Assembly: GCA_019321725.1 (NCBI GenBank)
Contig: CM033120.1
Coordinates: 9,119,694 to 9,183,693, forward strand
Length of the DNA: 64,000 bases
Source: Paulownia fortunei
Lineage: Eukaryota > Streptophyta > Magnoliopsida > Lamiales > Paulowniaceae
Direction of reading: 5' to 3'
The number at the start of each line of letters is the position of its first letter. Within the stretch, counting starts at the first letter, position 1. Below the pieces are notes generated by a model that worked only from the letters and a program-made list of their open reading frames with translations, was not told where the DNA came from and ran no database searches. The translations under genes and the position numbers were made by a program. Of this stretch, positions 33,314 to 44,820 are shown piece by piece.

Positions 33314-35120
33314 TGCTACAACTTTAAGGTTGCAAACCCAAGTGCAGGTTATATCAAGTAATAAATTTATCGAGAGTCCGAGGTCGATCTACGGGGAAGT
33401 TGTTTGAAGTTTTCAGTATTATATTTCTTAAAAGATGGCTTTATGTGATTTAGAATATAAAGAAAAAATTATACTATAACTAAAAAATTAAAGTAATAAA
33501 AGTATTGAGGATTGTGGATGCGCTCTTGAGTTTTAGATAGAGGAACAATTATTTATTCTTTTTACCTCTTTTAAATGTTACCATACGTAATGAAGGTTCC
33601 AATGGAAAAATATTACCAAATAACTCATGCATTAAGATAATCATGATATTGTCTTACTGTTTGCAATTTATCTGTTACCACCAACACTTGTTTATGGGAT
33701 CAAGTATTTATGCACACCTTTGTCTACAATAAATCAAGATTTCACGTTAGTGGTTAGTGTAATAGAACCAGACAACTAGTTAAATGAACCCAAGTATTTG
33801 TTGTGCCATTGGTAAAACATAAATTAAGAATCATCACTAAATAAGTAGGGTTTTAATGCCAACACTTATTTATGGGATTAAGTATTTATGCACACCTTTG
33901 TCTACAACAAATTAAGGTTTCACATTAGTAGTCGATGCAATAGAAGTGGACAACTAACTAAATGAACTCAAGTATTTGTTATACCATTAGTAATATATAA
34001 ATCAAGAATCGCCATTAAACAATGAGAGTTTTAATAAAAAATTAAAATAATAATACAATACATTTAAATATTTTACACCTTTATAATCATTCTTCTTCCC
34101 CATTCAAAAGGTTCACCTTTTCTCCTCAACTAAATGAAATTTAGAAAGACATATTGGAAATAGAAAAGACTAAAAATATAAGAGAAACTTGAGAATACAT
34201 TTTAATTACTACTAGAAAACTTATATTACTACTAGAAAACTTAGCCTAAAAAAAGACAATAATAAAACTTTCTTTCTCACTCTAAGGATTTTTTGTGTGT
34301 TTTTATGTGTCCTCAATGACATCCAAAAGCCTATTATTTGTAGTAGAAGAGTGTCTAAATTGGTATCTCCAAATTCACTCCAATTACACTCCAAATTTAC
34401 TTCAAATATGCTCTAAATTCACATGTCCTTTTCTAATATGATTTTTTTAACATATTGTTCTCCCTAAATCAACTGATTTTGGAAAAGTGATAAAAAATAA
34501 TAACTGTATATATGTCTGTTAACATTATGTTCCAACTTGAATCACCCGATTCCAAATACTAGGGATAAATTTATTCTTGATTTAAGGAGATGTGTCAGCA
34601 TAGATAGATCCATTCCAATATACACACTTTGATGAATTTTCTACTTTAATTAAGGTCGAATTTTGCTGAGCTTCCAATATAAAAGTTGTAGTTCTGTCTC
34701 TTGGGTTTCAAATGATATAAGATTCAAGTCTATATGGCTTTATAACATGGAGTTATATCCAAAATATGAAAACTGCACAAGTTTGGAAACATATTTATTT
34801 TGAATTTAATGCAAGCCTAAGAATCACTTGCAAATTTCACGTGATTTCTTACATATATTTTGATCTACACATGATGAACTTAAGCAAAAATAGCCTTTTT
34901 TTTATCTAATTATTATGCTTTTTTAATCCAATAAAATATTATCTCCCAACTTGCTCACAAAACATGTTGTCTTATTTGATTTTATTTTGGCTCTTTTTAA
35001 TCTCTTTTTGTTCATTGATTCCCTAACACAAAACATTAATAAAACTATAATATTAACAAGAACAAAGTAAGAAAAGTATAAAGGATTTGATAAAAAATAT
35101 GTCAAAATATGCACTTATTA
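33314..35120 (-). repeat. LTR of the Athila-like element (inverted relative to the 12.4 kb copy)
   Basis: On the minus strand it runs from TAATAAGTGCATATTTTGAC (35120; the terminal TG has become TA) to AAAGTTGTAGCA (33314). It aligns along its length with the + strand LTR 12371-14094, including the AGTATTTATGC/CACACCTTTG tandem units (about 33680-33920). The decayed primer-site context follows at 33313 downward. Confidence 0.75.
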
Positions 35121-35639
35121 GTAAACAAGGAAACATTTAGAAATTTGAATGATAAAATAGAAGAACGTCCTGAACAAAATAAAGATCAGGATAAAAAAAA
35201 GTATGGATGGGGAGGAGCAACCACCTGTTACTCTAGCTACTATTTCTCGTCCACCGCCTGTTCAAAGAGGAGGAGATGGGAGAGGTTTAGGCCTAAACAA
35301 ATCCATTACTCTCACCCTAGAGTAATTGTAGGGTATGATTGTTGTCGTGATTAGCACCACTTTGAGATAAAAGGAAGTTGTATAGCCTTCTCTCCAGCTA
35401 TAGGAATGAGGTGTAGCGACTAAGAAAAAGAATAAGTCTATGCCAACATAGGACGTACATAAAGAAAAAAGTTACATCTCGATTGGTTTGGGGAAAAACA
35501 TTAGAAATGCCAAGCCCGATGCTAATCCAGATATGTCATAAAAGGTGGACATACTTTAGCAGGAGGTGAAGGAGATAAAACAGAAGATATCTAGAAAGGT
35601 GGTACAGAAGAAGGTAATCTCTCTTTCCTGAAAAAAATA

Positions 35640-36540
35640 TGGCGGATAAACTACCCTCTAGTTTCAGACCACTCAATTTTGAATATGATGGAACTGCAGA
35701 CCCATGGGATCACGTTTGCAGGTTTGAAAATACAACTCTACTTCATTGGTATACAGATAGGGTGAAATGTATGGTCTTTCTAACAACATTGACTAAGTCA
35801 ACACAATAGTAGTTTAGTTAGCTACCTCCAAATTCTATCAGCAACTTTGATGAATTTAGCTCGATATTTTTACATCAATTCGCTATCTCCAGATTATACT
35901 TAAAGACTGCCTTGAAACTATTTAGTCTCAAGCAGGGGGAGAATGAGGGGCTTAGAAGTTACATCAAAACATTTACTACAGCTGTGCTGGAGGTTCTATC
36001 TGCCTCGTAGGATATACTATCTAATGCCCTGACCCAATGACTCCATGATGGCTAGTTCTTTAGATCTCTTGCCAAGAAGCCTGCTCGAACCTTTGATGAA
36101 CTGTTGGCTTAAGCAAAAAAATATATCAATGTCGAAGAGACACAAAGAACAAAAAAAGATAATGAATGAGAGAGAAAGAATGACAAGAAAGAAGATGAGG
36201 AGAAAAAGGTTGAGGTCAACCCTACCGGCAAACCTAGGATAGAAAGAAAAAGAGAACCTCGGCTGAGGTAGAAAAAGTACACACATTTGGTTATACCCCA
36301 TGAGTCGATGCTTGTTGCGGTAGAAAAAAATCATGCTCTATAGTGGCCTAAAACGTATTCAAATGTTCCAAGAAGAGCCAATTCAAAAAAAAAAATTATC
36401 GATTCTATAATGATTTATGTCATATTACAGAAGATTGTTACCATTTGAAAGATGAAATTGAGAGTATAATTCAGGCAAGACACTTGAAGGAGTTCGTATA
36501 TTTTATAGGGAGCTGTCAAGGGGGCAAAAAATGAAAGGGC
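35640..36540 (+). pseudogene. gag of the Tat element
   Basis: The frame reads LPSSFRPLNFEYDGTADPWD then RFENTTLLHW, VKCMVFLTTLTKSTQ, a stop, SISNFDEFSSIFLHQF, LFSLKQGENEGLRSYIKTF and FDELLA, then a Lys/Glu-rich stretch. A zinc-finger-like part reads YRFYNDLCHITEDCYHLKDE (about 36398-36460; usual CxxHx8HxxxxC, with the first Cys changed to Arg/Tyr context). This matches the capsid order of the Ty3/gypsy retrotransposon gag family. Stops at about 35810 and later show inactivity. Confidence 0.7.
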
Positions 36541-36799
36541 AGAATTGGCAGCCTACATGAAGGGAGGAGCAAGGGGTAGAAGAAGGAGTTGAGACTTGGG
36601 AGAATATACCACCTATTCCTCCTAGAAGGGGAATGATACACATGATTGTGGGATGACCCATTGATGGAGACTCTCATCGAGCAGAAGAGCTCATGATCGT
36701 GCTGCCAAATTTTGGCAAGAAGAAAAACATGAGGTTAGTCAAATTGTGAGGGGAACAACGATTTGATTTGGACCACAAGACACGAGAGGCCTCCAAGTT

Positions 36800-37060
36800 C
36801 CCCATAACGATGTTTTGGTTATCACGACATCTATCACAAATCATGATGTGGCTAGAGATTTTGTAGATATGGGCAGCTTTGCAAATATTCTATTCTATGA
36901 TTGTTACAAACATATAGAGTTAGGAGAAAAAATACTACCTATAGAAACCTCACTCTTTGGTTTTGTAGGTGGGGCAGTTCAGCCTAAAGGACATGTAATT
37001 TTTCCTACTGCGTTGGGCTCATCAACTTTGAGAAAAGATTGTGCACTTTCTGATAGTTGA
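36800..37060 (+). pseudogene. Aspartic protease region of the Tat element
   Basis: An open segment from HNDVLVITTSI through VARDFVDMGSFANILFYDCY to LFGFVGGAVQPKGHVIFPTA. This is the gypsy aspartic protease pattern (V-D-T/S-G-S-S-x-x-I-L). The active-site triad reads Asp-Met-Gly instead of Asp-Thr/Ser-Gly, so it is probably inactive. Confidence 0.65.
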
Positions 37061-37539
37061 TGCACCATCGACATATAAAGTTATATTGGGAAGGCATATG
37101 CTCAATATATTCCAAGCAGTGGTCTCCACCTACCATATGAAAATGAAATTCCAAGTAGGAGAGGCAATAGGAGAAATAGAGGAAGATCAGTATTCTGCTT
37201 GAAAGTGTTATGTCGAAGCTATAAAGAAGGAGGACAATAAAGAGACCATGAATATATATGCTCCTAGAGGAGAGATCATGAGGAAAAAAAAATGAAGATT
37301 GCATAGTGGATAAGCCTGAATCCCACACATAACACAATGAAAAATTGATGACAGTTGAACTGGTTTCTGGTGAACTTGAAAAGTGTACTTCAAATTGGCA
37401 CTCAGCTCAAGCAGTAGTTGGTTGAGCTATTGATTGAGTTCTTGAGAAAGAATATAAATGTATTTGCATGGTGCACCTAGGATTTGACTCACATTAGTCC
37501 TAAAATAGCCATGCATCATTTGAATATAGATATGACAAT

Positions 37540-38350
37540 AAGGCCGATTAAGTAAAAATGAAGGTACTTTGGCCCACAGAAAGATAAGATTTTAGAAAAG
37601 AAAGTACAGAAGTTGTTGGATACTGGTCATATTCGAGAGATTCATTTCCTTGAATGACTATCGAATGTTGTGATAGTTTTCAAAGCAACAAGAAAATGGC
37701 AGATGTACATTGACTTCATAGACTTGAACAAAATGTGTCCAAATGATCATTATCCTTTGCCAAGGATTGATCAGCTTGTAGAATCCACATCCGGATGTGA
37801 GCTGTTGAGCATGATGGATGCCTCTCAGGGATATCATTAGATCATGCTTAGTCTAGCATACCAGAAAAAAGTAAACTTTGCTACTTCTATTGGTACCTAC
37901 TGCTATGTAGATATGCCATTTGAATTGAAAAATGCAGGAGCTACATATCAGAGATTGGTAGATCGCATGTTTAGAGAATAACTCAATTGAAATATGGAAG
38001 TATACGTAGACGATATGCTGGTCAAGAGTAGAAAAATATAATCTCATATCTCTGAATTAGAAGAAACCTTTGAGGTTTTAAGAAAGTATGACATGAAATT
38101 AAATCTAGCTAAATGCTCATTCGGGGTCAGGTCTAGAAATTCTTGGGTTATATGGTGACTAAGAGGGGGATTGAGGTTAATCCTGCAAAGGTTAGTACTA
38201 TTCTGGATATGAAGCCCCCTTTAGGGATTAAAGATGTACAATGTGTCATGGGCAAAGTTATTATGCTGAGTAGGTTTATATCCAAATCAATAGAGAGAAG
38301 TCTTTCTTTATTTAAGATCTTAAGGAATGGATGCAGGTTTGAATGAACAG
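37540..38350 (+). pseudogene. Reverse transcriptase of the Tat element
   Basis: Blocks follow RT order: VQKLLDTGHIREIHF (37600-37650), WQMYIDFIDLNKMCPNDHYP (37699-37758), LLSMMDASQGYH, MLSLAYQKKVNFAT, GATYQRLVDRMF, and an intact catalytic MEVYVDDMLVKSR (37993-38031). The thumb region VNPAKVSTILDMKPPLGIKD follows in another frame (38166 on). At least four stops and one frameshift interrupt it. Confidence 0.75.
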
Positions 38351-38389
38351 AGGAATGCCAAAAGGTTTTAATGAATTGAAGAGTTTCTT

Positions 38390-39190
38390 AGCTAAGCTTA
38401 TGTGTTGCTTACTAAGCCTATTTTTGGAGAAATGCTGTATGTATATCTATTGATGGGCGAACAGGCTATCAGTTCTATGCTCTTACGGGAAGAAGGAAAT
38501 CAACAGAAGCCAATTTATTATGTTAGTAAATTACTTCATGGAGCTCAACAAAGGTATTCTGAGGTAGAGAAAGGGGGACTAGCTCTAGTCACTACTGCCA
38601 AAAGATTGAGCCCTTATTTCTTATCATATAAGGTAGTTGTTTGCACGAATTTGCCCTTAAAATTGATTTTGGGCAAGCCAGATACTTTTGGGGGGATGAC
38701 CATCGAAATGGGAGAAAATGACATTGATTATCAACTAAAGGACGATGATCAAAGCACAGGCGTTGGCCAATTTTATTCAAGAATTGACCAAGTCTGCAGA
38801 TCAAAATAAGAAGTGGCTACTGTATATGGATGGGTCAGCTACCATTGCTAGTTGTGGAGCTGGAATTATCCTGACCAGTCTAGAAGGAGATGAGTTAGAG
38901 TTTGCCATCAAATTCGAATTCAAGGCATCTAATAATGAAGCAGAATACAAGGCCTTAGTTAGAGGATTATAAATTGCTCTAGAGTTAGGGGCAAGACATG
39001 TAGTGGTCTATTCGGATTCTAGATTGGTGACCCAATAGATAGAGGGTCAGTATGAAGTAAGAGAAGAGAGGATAGGGAAATATATAGAGCAGGTCACTGC
39101 TTTGAGATCATAGTTCAACTATATGAATGTACATCAGATTCCTTGATCTAAAAACAACAGAGCATACTATTTGTTGAAAATGGCCATCTC
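38390..39190 (+). pseudogene. Two RNase H regions of the Tat element
   Basis: The first (about 38402-38700) reads LLREEGNQQKPIYYVSKLL and HGAQQRYSEVEKGGLALV, the usual gypsy RNase H. The second, near 38800-39180, reads KKWLLYMDGSATIASCGAGI, ASNNEAEYKALVRGL and VVYSDSRLVTQ. The Asp, Glu and Asp in these three blocks match the archaeal-type RNase H that characterises the Tat lineage. Stops occur at the Gly-Leu/Ile junction (38970) and at about 39037. Confidence 0.72.
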
Positions 39191-39289
39191 TAATGTAGAT
39201 TGCAAAACAAGAAAAATAACTTTACTTTCTGTGCCTCCAAGCAACATTAAGAAATATGTTATGGTGATAGAAAGAAATGAAGGTTGGAG

Positions 39290-40430
39290 GGCACCTATCT
39301 TAGTATAATTGAAGGTATTGGCAAGAGGATGTTCAGTGCACCTTATCTAAGGTGCTTATCGACAGATGAAGAAAACTATGTTCTCAGAGAGATCCATAAA
39401 GGGTATTGTGGGGATCATTCGGGAAGTAGAGCTTTGATAAGAAAAGTTTTGAGAGAAGGTTTTTTTGGCCTACTATTAGGCAAGATGCTAAGGAGTTAGT
39501 TAAGAAATGTAACAAATGTCAGAGGCATGCTCCATTGATTCATCAACCCGCAAAAGAACTATTAGTGATGAATTTCCCTTGTCCTTTCGTGTAGTGGGAG
39601 GTCGATATTGTAGGACCTTTTCCCTCTAGGTAAAGAAAGTTCCTATTGGTGGCGGTCAATTATTTTAGCAAATAGGTGGAGGCCAAGCCTTTAGCTAAAA
39701 TAATAGAGGCCGAAGTGATGAATTTTTTATGGAAGAACATCTATTGTAGATATGGAGTCCCGAGAAATTTGATTTCAGCTAATGGTACCAATTTAATGGT
39801 GCTAAAATCCGAGCTTGAATTGAAGAAATAAAGATTAACCAGAGGTTCACCTCAGTTACTCACCCACATGCAAACGGGCAGGTTAAGGTCATCAATCATA
39901 CTATAGTGCAAGACATTAAGGCTAGATTAGATAAGTCTGGATGAGAATGAGTTGACGAGCTGAGCTCAGTACTTTGGGCCTATCGAACTAGTCCACGAAC
40001 TATAATTGGAGAATCACCATTTAACCTGGTTTATGGGACCAAATCAGTGATTCCTATAGAAATTGGAATATAGACCCATTGGATCAAGAATTTTGATGAA
40101 GCAAGAATGAAGGGTTGATAAGGAAAGCCCTAGATCTGATTGATGAGAGGCGAGATCAAGCATATGCGTACATGAAAGCATATAAAAGTCGGCTTCAAGC
40201 AGGATATAATTTGAAAATAAAGAAACGATAATTTCAAGTAGGAGATTTGGTTTTGTGCAAAGTAGATGCACTAAAAACTACAGGAAAGCTTGAAGCTAAT
40301 TGGGAATAACCTTATAAGGTTGTTAAGGTCCTAGAAAAAGGAGCATATGAGCTTGAAGAATTAGAAGGACGAACGCTTCCTCGCCATGGAATATCTGTCA
40401 CCTATGGAAATTCTATGTCTAGGATAGGAT
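39290..40430 (+). pseudogene. Integrase of the Tat element
   Basis: The zinc-binding region reads EIHKGYCGDHSGSRALIRK (39390-39447), then after a frameshift KKCNKCQRHAPLIHQPAKEL (39503-39562). The core gives WEVDIVGPFPSR (about 39597), VNYFSK and VEAKPLAKIIEAE. The second catalytic Asp block reads ISANGTNL (usual SDNG), so that Asp is Ala. The C-terminal part ends GDFVLCKVDALKTTGKLEAN (40243-40302) and LEKGAYELEELEGRTLPRH. It is non-functional. Confidence 0.7.
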
Positions 40431-41234
40431 TTTATGTACGAACTATAGAACTTTGGTAATTTCATTTCACTGTAATGCAAATTATGCTTTTCTTGATCAA
40501 ATAAAGTTGATCTTTGAAAATGAAATGCCATAGATGATTATAACTACACTACTCAGTTGATAACATAATTGAGGGATGTGCTCAGTCCGCGATAAAAGTA
40601 TTGATCTCTCTTTAAATGAATTGGCATATCTATGTGCCTAACTGATAAAGACCATAGATATGGGGAACAAGAAAATATCTCATCTATATTAAATGAAGAC
40701 AGTACGCTCAAACAATACCTTTTTTATCTAGACGATTGTGGCCATAGTTCATTGTTATTTCTAATCTAATTGACTATGATTATGATTTCCTATTATTAAT
40801 TTCTGACCTAGATGATTATGGTCATTAAGAACATGTAAACATTTGAATTGACACAAGATGTTTGAGTAAAAAGAGACGAAAGCAAGATTACAAGAAAATA
40901 TATTTAATTGATGAATTTTTTATTAACACCGCATGTTCGGATACAGCAATAGGGTTTATTAGGGTGTCCATATCTTCACCTACTAAAGACTCATTTTCTA
41001 AGTCTTCTATAAAATTATTGACTACCCTATTATCTATTTCACCGTATCCTACTTAGCTTGGTTGTTCAGAAATTAGAGTTGGAGGAGAAGATGATGGTTG
41101 AGCAGGTACTGGAAGATTTGGAGTTGGATGAATAGTCACTAGCTGAACAGGTGCCGAGAGAACTCAACTTGGAGGAGCTTATACCGACTGAGTAGGTGCT
41201 GGCAGAGATAGAGCAACTGGCGGAGCAGGAGCAA

Positions 41235-43578
41235 TCACTTGCTTGACTCTTTGAGTAGAGCTAGATGCTCATGCCTTTTGAAAGATGTGGAGAGCGGTCT
41301 CAATCGCAATTTCCCACCATGGATGGGACATGTCCTCATGAGGATTTCCCTCCTAGCCTTCGATGGGCGGAGCTGTGCGGAGTAGGCTTTTATGATCCAA
41401 CTCGCGCATGAAACCCTAAGTTCTAGCTTCCTTAGCACTCTGGAAGCCATAATGATAGTATTGTAGAGCAGCTGGAGCTAATTTACCCAGGAAAGTTTTC
41501 AATTTGAAAAAGGTGGACTAGAACTCGTGGTGGTAGACCTGGAGAAATTCTTGGCCATCCATGGAGCCCAAGTATCTATAATATCCATTCTTCACTCCTT
41601 TATCATAACCCTATTTTACCCTTGGTCGGATCCAAGCTTGACACCCTCATCATTGATATTAGATTCCCTTTTCTGCACATCCTACAGAGATGAAAGTTTT
41701 CATTTTCAGAGGCCTTAAGCTTGGTTTCTACTAAGAAGCATTTTTCGCTGATGTCAGCTCGACCTCATGCTTCAACTTGGCTCTATATTTGCCTTGCTAT
41801 TTGATGGTCATTTTAGCAGCTCCTAACTCCTTTTTCATTGAAGAATTTTCATTCAGTGCGTAGAAAAAAGAGTTTCGACCTCCCACTCGAAAAAGAGCTC
41901 TACCAACATCATAATTGCCTGAGAAGAGTGAATATATCATTAGATGTTTCAGTATTAATAAGAATAGCAGATTTGGACCATGATGTACCTTAGACTGGTG
42001 CAGAGCTACATAACTGACCAATGATTTATCGATCTCAGGAATGAATGAAGCCTTAAAGGTAGAAGGGAAAGATTGTTCCATCCCTGGTCTCCGAAACATA
42101 ATGTCTTCTCTTGAGCAGATTGGCCTGCATAAGCTTTGGACTTCTTCGAAGGGCGAGATTTGGAAGTCTTCTCAGTAGCTGATCATTTGTCTTTATTTAA
42201 ATAGCTTGGGCGGGGAATATGAGAATGTGCCTGGTTCAATTTAGCTTCCAAATATGTTGGATTGGGAAAAGATGGAATGTTGAGAGCAAAGCCCTCTACA
42301 GGCCGAGAATTGAGAGAAAGAGCTCAGTAAATGGACCAAAGCAGTTGTAGGTTCAACAAGTTTTAGCGGAAGGTTGAGCTGGTGAGGTGTTTGCTCCTGG
42401 CTGAGCGACAATTATTCCTTGCTGCTCCTCGAGAGAGTAGAGTATCTCACTGAAATAAGAATCTGCATGATCAGAATAAAGTTAAAGAATGTTAAACAAC
42501 TAAGTAAATGGAATAAGGGAAAGGAAAATACCTAATGGCCGAGGAAGGTTAACCTTGATTAGGCTCAACCCAAAATGATAGAATAGAGAAGGAGAGCTAG
42601 TCAACTTTGTGACGTAGTACACCTTCTCATTGGTAAGAAGTCTCATATAAGCTTGAGGTAAGCTCTTTTATCAATTTTATCTTACTGGCGTGTTTTCCAG
42701 ACCTAGCTAATAGGAAAGCCCCAAGGGCGAGAGGCAGATACAAAAAACATACCTGGATTTACATTTTTTTATGGGAGATAGGGCTCTAGCTAAGAATTTG
42801 TCCTAACCATGAGAGGTGAGGTAAAATTGGCCAAAACCTAAAGTCCTGGCTTGAAAATAAAAATGAAAGAGATCAGCAGTGAGATCAGTAATGGGTTCAG
42901 CCCCATAATAAGTAACTACCATGGCAAAGCTGGCCATCAGTCGAAATACGTTGGGGATGAATCGATTTAAATGAACTTTAAAATATAAAGATATGTTAAC
43001 AAAAAGTTGTGGAACTAGAAAGCATACACTAACCTCCAGTTGGTCTACAAAGAAACTTAAATAGCTTGGACGGAGTAGGTCCGGCCTCTGATCAGAATGA
43101 GGTTCTAGAAGTATATGGTCAATTGGGACATCGAACTCGAAATGTAGATCTTCCAAAGCTTAACGACAGACGTTGGAAAAAGGAAATTCTAGCTTAGATG
43201 AAGTACTAGGTAGAGCAACTATTATAATTGCATCTATAGGAAAGGCAACAAGTAAAGGAAAAGTGGGTCTGGATAAATGGTCTAGGGGTTCAGCTAATGC
43301 TATAGAAGTACTAGGCTTTACTTCATCTAAAGAAAGAAGAAACTCATCACTTTACTTATCTACAAGGGCTAAAGACTGTCGAGATGGGCATTCAGCCCAA
43401 GAGTTACAACCGGGGGGAGGGGCTCTACAGGAATGGAGATGGAATAAGAAGATTGTTCCTCCTCTACTTAGATAGAGGAAGAATTGGGAGAATCATTTCC
43501 AGATTTGATTGAGATTGGTGGAGAGGCTAGAAGGCTACCAGTAGAGCTGATTGATTGAGTATCATCTGATTCAGACAT
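41235..43578 (-). pseudogene. Antisense ORF of the Tat element (putative gypsy-type transposon domain)
   Basis: Opposite to pol, the minus strand opens with MSESDDTQSISS (43578). It passes a Ser/Pro-rich region and then a conserved-looking block in the open frame 43156-42803: VPQLFVNISLYFKVHLNRF, PNVFRLMASFAMVVTYYGA and DLFHFYFQARTLGFGQFYL. This resembles the plant domain called putative gypsy-type transposon (PF04195). Further segments lie at 42099-41797 and 41450-41235 (LRVSCASWIIKAYSAQLRPS). Stops occur between them. Antisense ORFs of unknown function downstream of integrase are known in Tat elements such as Grande and Retand. The TATAAAAA at about 43850-43842 on the minus strand may be its own promoter. 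Confidence 0.65.
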
Positions 43579-43836
43579 AGGTAAAGATCGGAGACTTGAA
43601 AAAATGGAGGATTTATCCCAAATAAAAAATTGAAGGAAAAAATAAGAAGATTGACTGCAAAATTAAAAGAAAATGTACAAGTTCTTAGCCATTTATCAGA
43701 GAAGAAAATGAGGATGATGAAGATGAATGGAAAAGCTGGCCGTAGGTAGTTGGATGTAGGCACCTGAAGTCTTCCCAAAAATAGCTAGGATTTTTTCTCT
43801 ATAAAAATCAAAGTGCAAAAGAGGAAAAAAAAATAG

Positions 43837-43852
43837 GAGACAGGGTTTTTAT
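43837..43852 (-). promoter_or_regulatory. TATA-like box upstream of the antisense ORF
   Basis: The minus strand reads CATCTCTATAAAAACCC here, about 260-270 bp above the antisense ATG at 43578. It is the only strong TATA-like box in the stretch, so antisense transcription from inside the element is plausible. Confidence 0.35.
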
Positions 43853-44179
43853 AGAGATGAAGAGAAGGATGAATGAGTGTTTTAATCAGACCCATTGATG
43901 AGGACTCCACGTGTAAGGACCAGATCAACTTGCTTAGTGAGCCATTGATAAAACATTAACTGCTGGACATGTGTACGGTTGGATCAAGTCTGACAATTGG
44001 AATGACAGCTGCATTTTTAAATTCAAATTGAATGCGGGCTTTTATGAGTAATGATGAGTGCGAATTATGGAGAAAAGCGTGTTTAATGCTGAGTGGTGGG
44101 CAGTTACGTTTGTTAAAAAATACTCCCAGCTCAGATTTAGAATTTTTTTTTACTATATTTGATTAATCTCTGCGCAAAC

Positions 44180-44191
44180 AGAGTAGGGGGA
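44180..44191 (+). other. Polypurine tract of the Tat element
   Basis: AGAGTAGGGGGA precedes the presumed 3' LTR, as expected for the plus-strand priming site. Confidence 0.5.
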
Positions 44192-44192
44192 C

Positions 44193-44820
44193 TAGTTGAT
44201 GTGGCATGATATTGCCTTATCCCTAATGGGCCTGGCCGAGCTGGATCTAAACTAGGATTATAAGGAATATCAGATTTTATAAGCCCAAGTGGTCACTGAT
44301 TGATGATAAGCTAGTCATTGATGGAAGTTATTCTATTCTGCCCATATCCGAGCTAGGTGGAACAAGTCATTTAGAAGGTTTTGTTAATACCGAACTGTGA
44401 TATCCAAGCTGAAAATAGTCTAAGTAAGCCGAGCAAGGCTATGTTTGTTAAAATAAAAAGAAAACCTATTGGGACTACATTTAGGTGCTGGAAAAGGAAA
44501 GAGGATGATTTTTTGTTGATGAGCATAATTTCAGAGGCCGGAAGGAGATTCGCCTTATCCCTACAAGGTAATAGAGCCATTTTCTAATTCTACTATTGTG
44601 AAATAGTACTATAAAAGGTGGTAGAAGATATGAATTAATTTTTACGCACAATTTATACACTTATATTGATTGAGTGATTGAGGATCATGTTATATTATCG
44701 ACTTGAGCATCGAAGTATTTTTGCTGAGCACGCCCCAACATTTTTCAGATTAATCTTGTACGTCGTTAGCTATCAAATTGTTCAATCTAGAGTTCTTGAT
44801 TGTTGCTGAGATTTTTAGCA
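44193..44820 (+). repeat. 3' LTR of the Tat element
   Basis: It begins just after the polypurine tract (TAGTTGATGTGG; the terminal TG appears mutated) and ends TTTTTAGCA at 44820, where the 1.4 kb array starts. It contains TACTATAAAAGGTGG (about 44608) as a TATA box and a GACTTGAGCATCGAAGT motif (about 44700), both usual in Tat LTRs. The left edge is approximate. No 5' partner LTR exists in the window. Confidence 0.6.

Larger units (their letters stand above)
29160..35120 (-). mobile_element. Athila-like Ty3/gypsy retrotransposon, truncated, minus strand
   Basis: Read from 35120 downward: a ~1.8 kb LTR (35120-33314); a decayed primer-site context, TTTTTGACATCGTTGTCGAGG against the family's usual TTTTTGGCGCCGTTG(T/C)CGGGG; gag remnants (about 33100-30673); RT (about 30600-29856) and RNase H (29766-29407); and the linker before integrase, ending FLTEVKDFYWDAKN near 29170. 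Integrase and the other LTR are missing. Its LTR belongs to the same family as the nested element in the hAT transposon. A solo LTR of another element sits in gag (30974-32330). At its 5' end it abuts, and has probably replaced or interrupted, the start of the Tat element. Confidence 0.75.
35121..44820 (+). mobile_element. Tat-lineage Ty3/gypsy retrotransposon with antisense ORF, 5' end lost
   Basis: In order on the plus strand: gag (about 35640-36530), protease (about 36800-37060), reverse transcriptase (37540-38350), RNase H (38390-38700), a second archaeal-type RNase H (about 38800-39180), integrase (39290-40430), then an antisense ORF region (43578-41235 on the minus strand), a polypurine tract AGAGTAGGGGGA (44180-44191) and a 3' LTR (about 44193-44820). 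A second RNase H and an antisense ORF after integrase are hallmarks of the Tat group. Many stops and frameshifts show decay. The 5' LTR is absent: the inverted Athila-like LTR abuts at 35120. Confidence 0.8.

Noticed and set aside
36045..36334. Frames on both strands near the gag of the Tat element
   Set aside because: Out of frame with, or opposite to, the recognisable gag; shadow frames.
26224..44820. Possible endogenous pararetrovirus
   Set aside because: Domain order, LTRs, integrase and copia/gypsy motifs identify LTR retrotransposons; no movement-protein or caulimovirid signature was seen.
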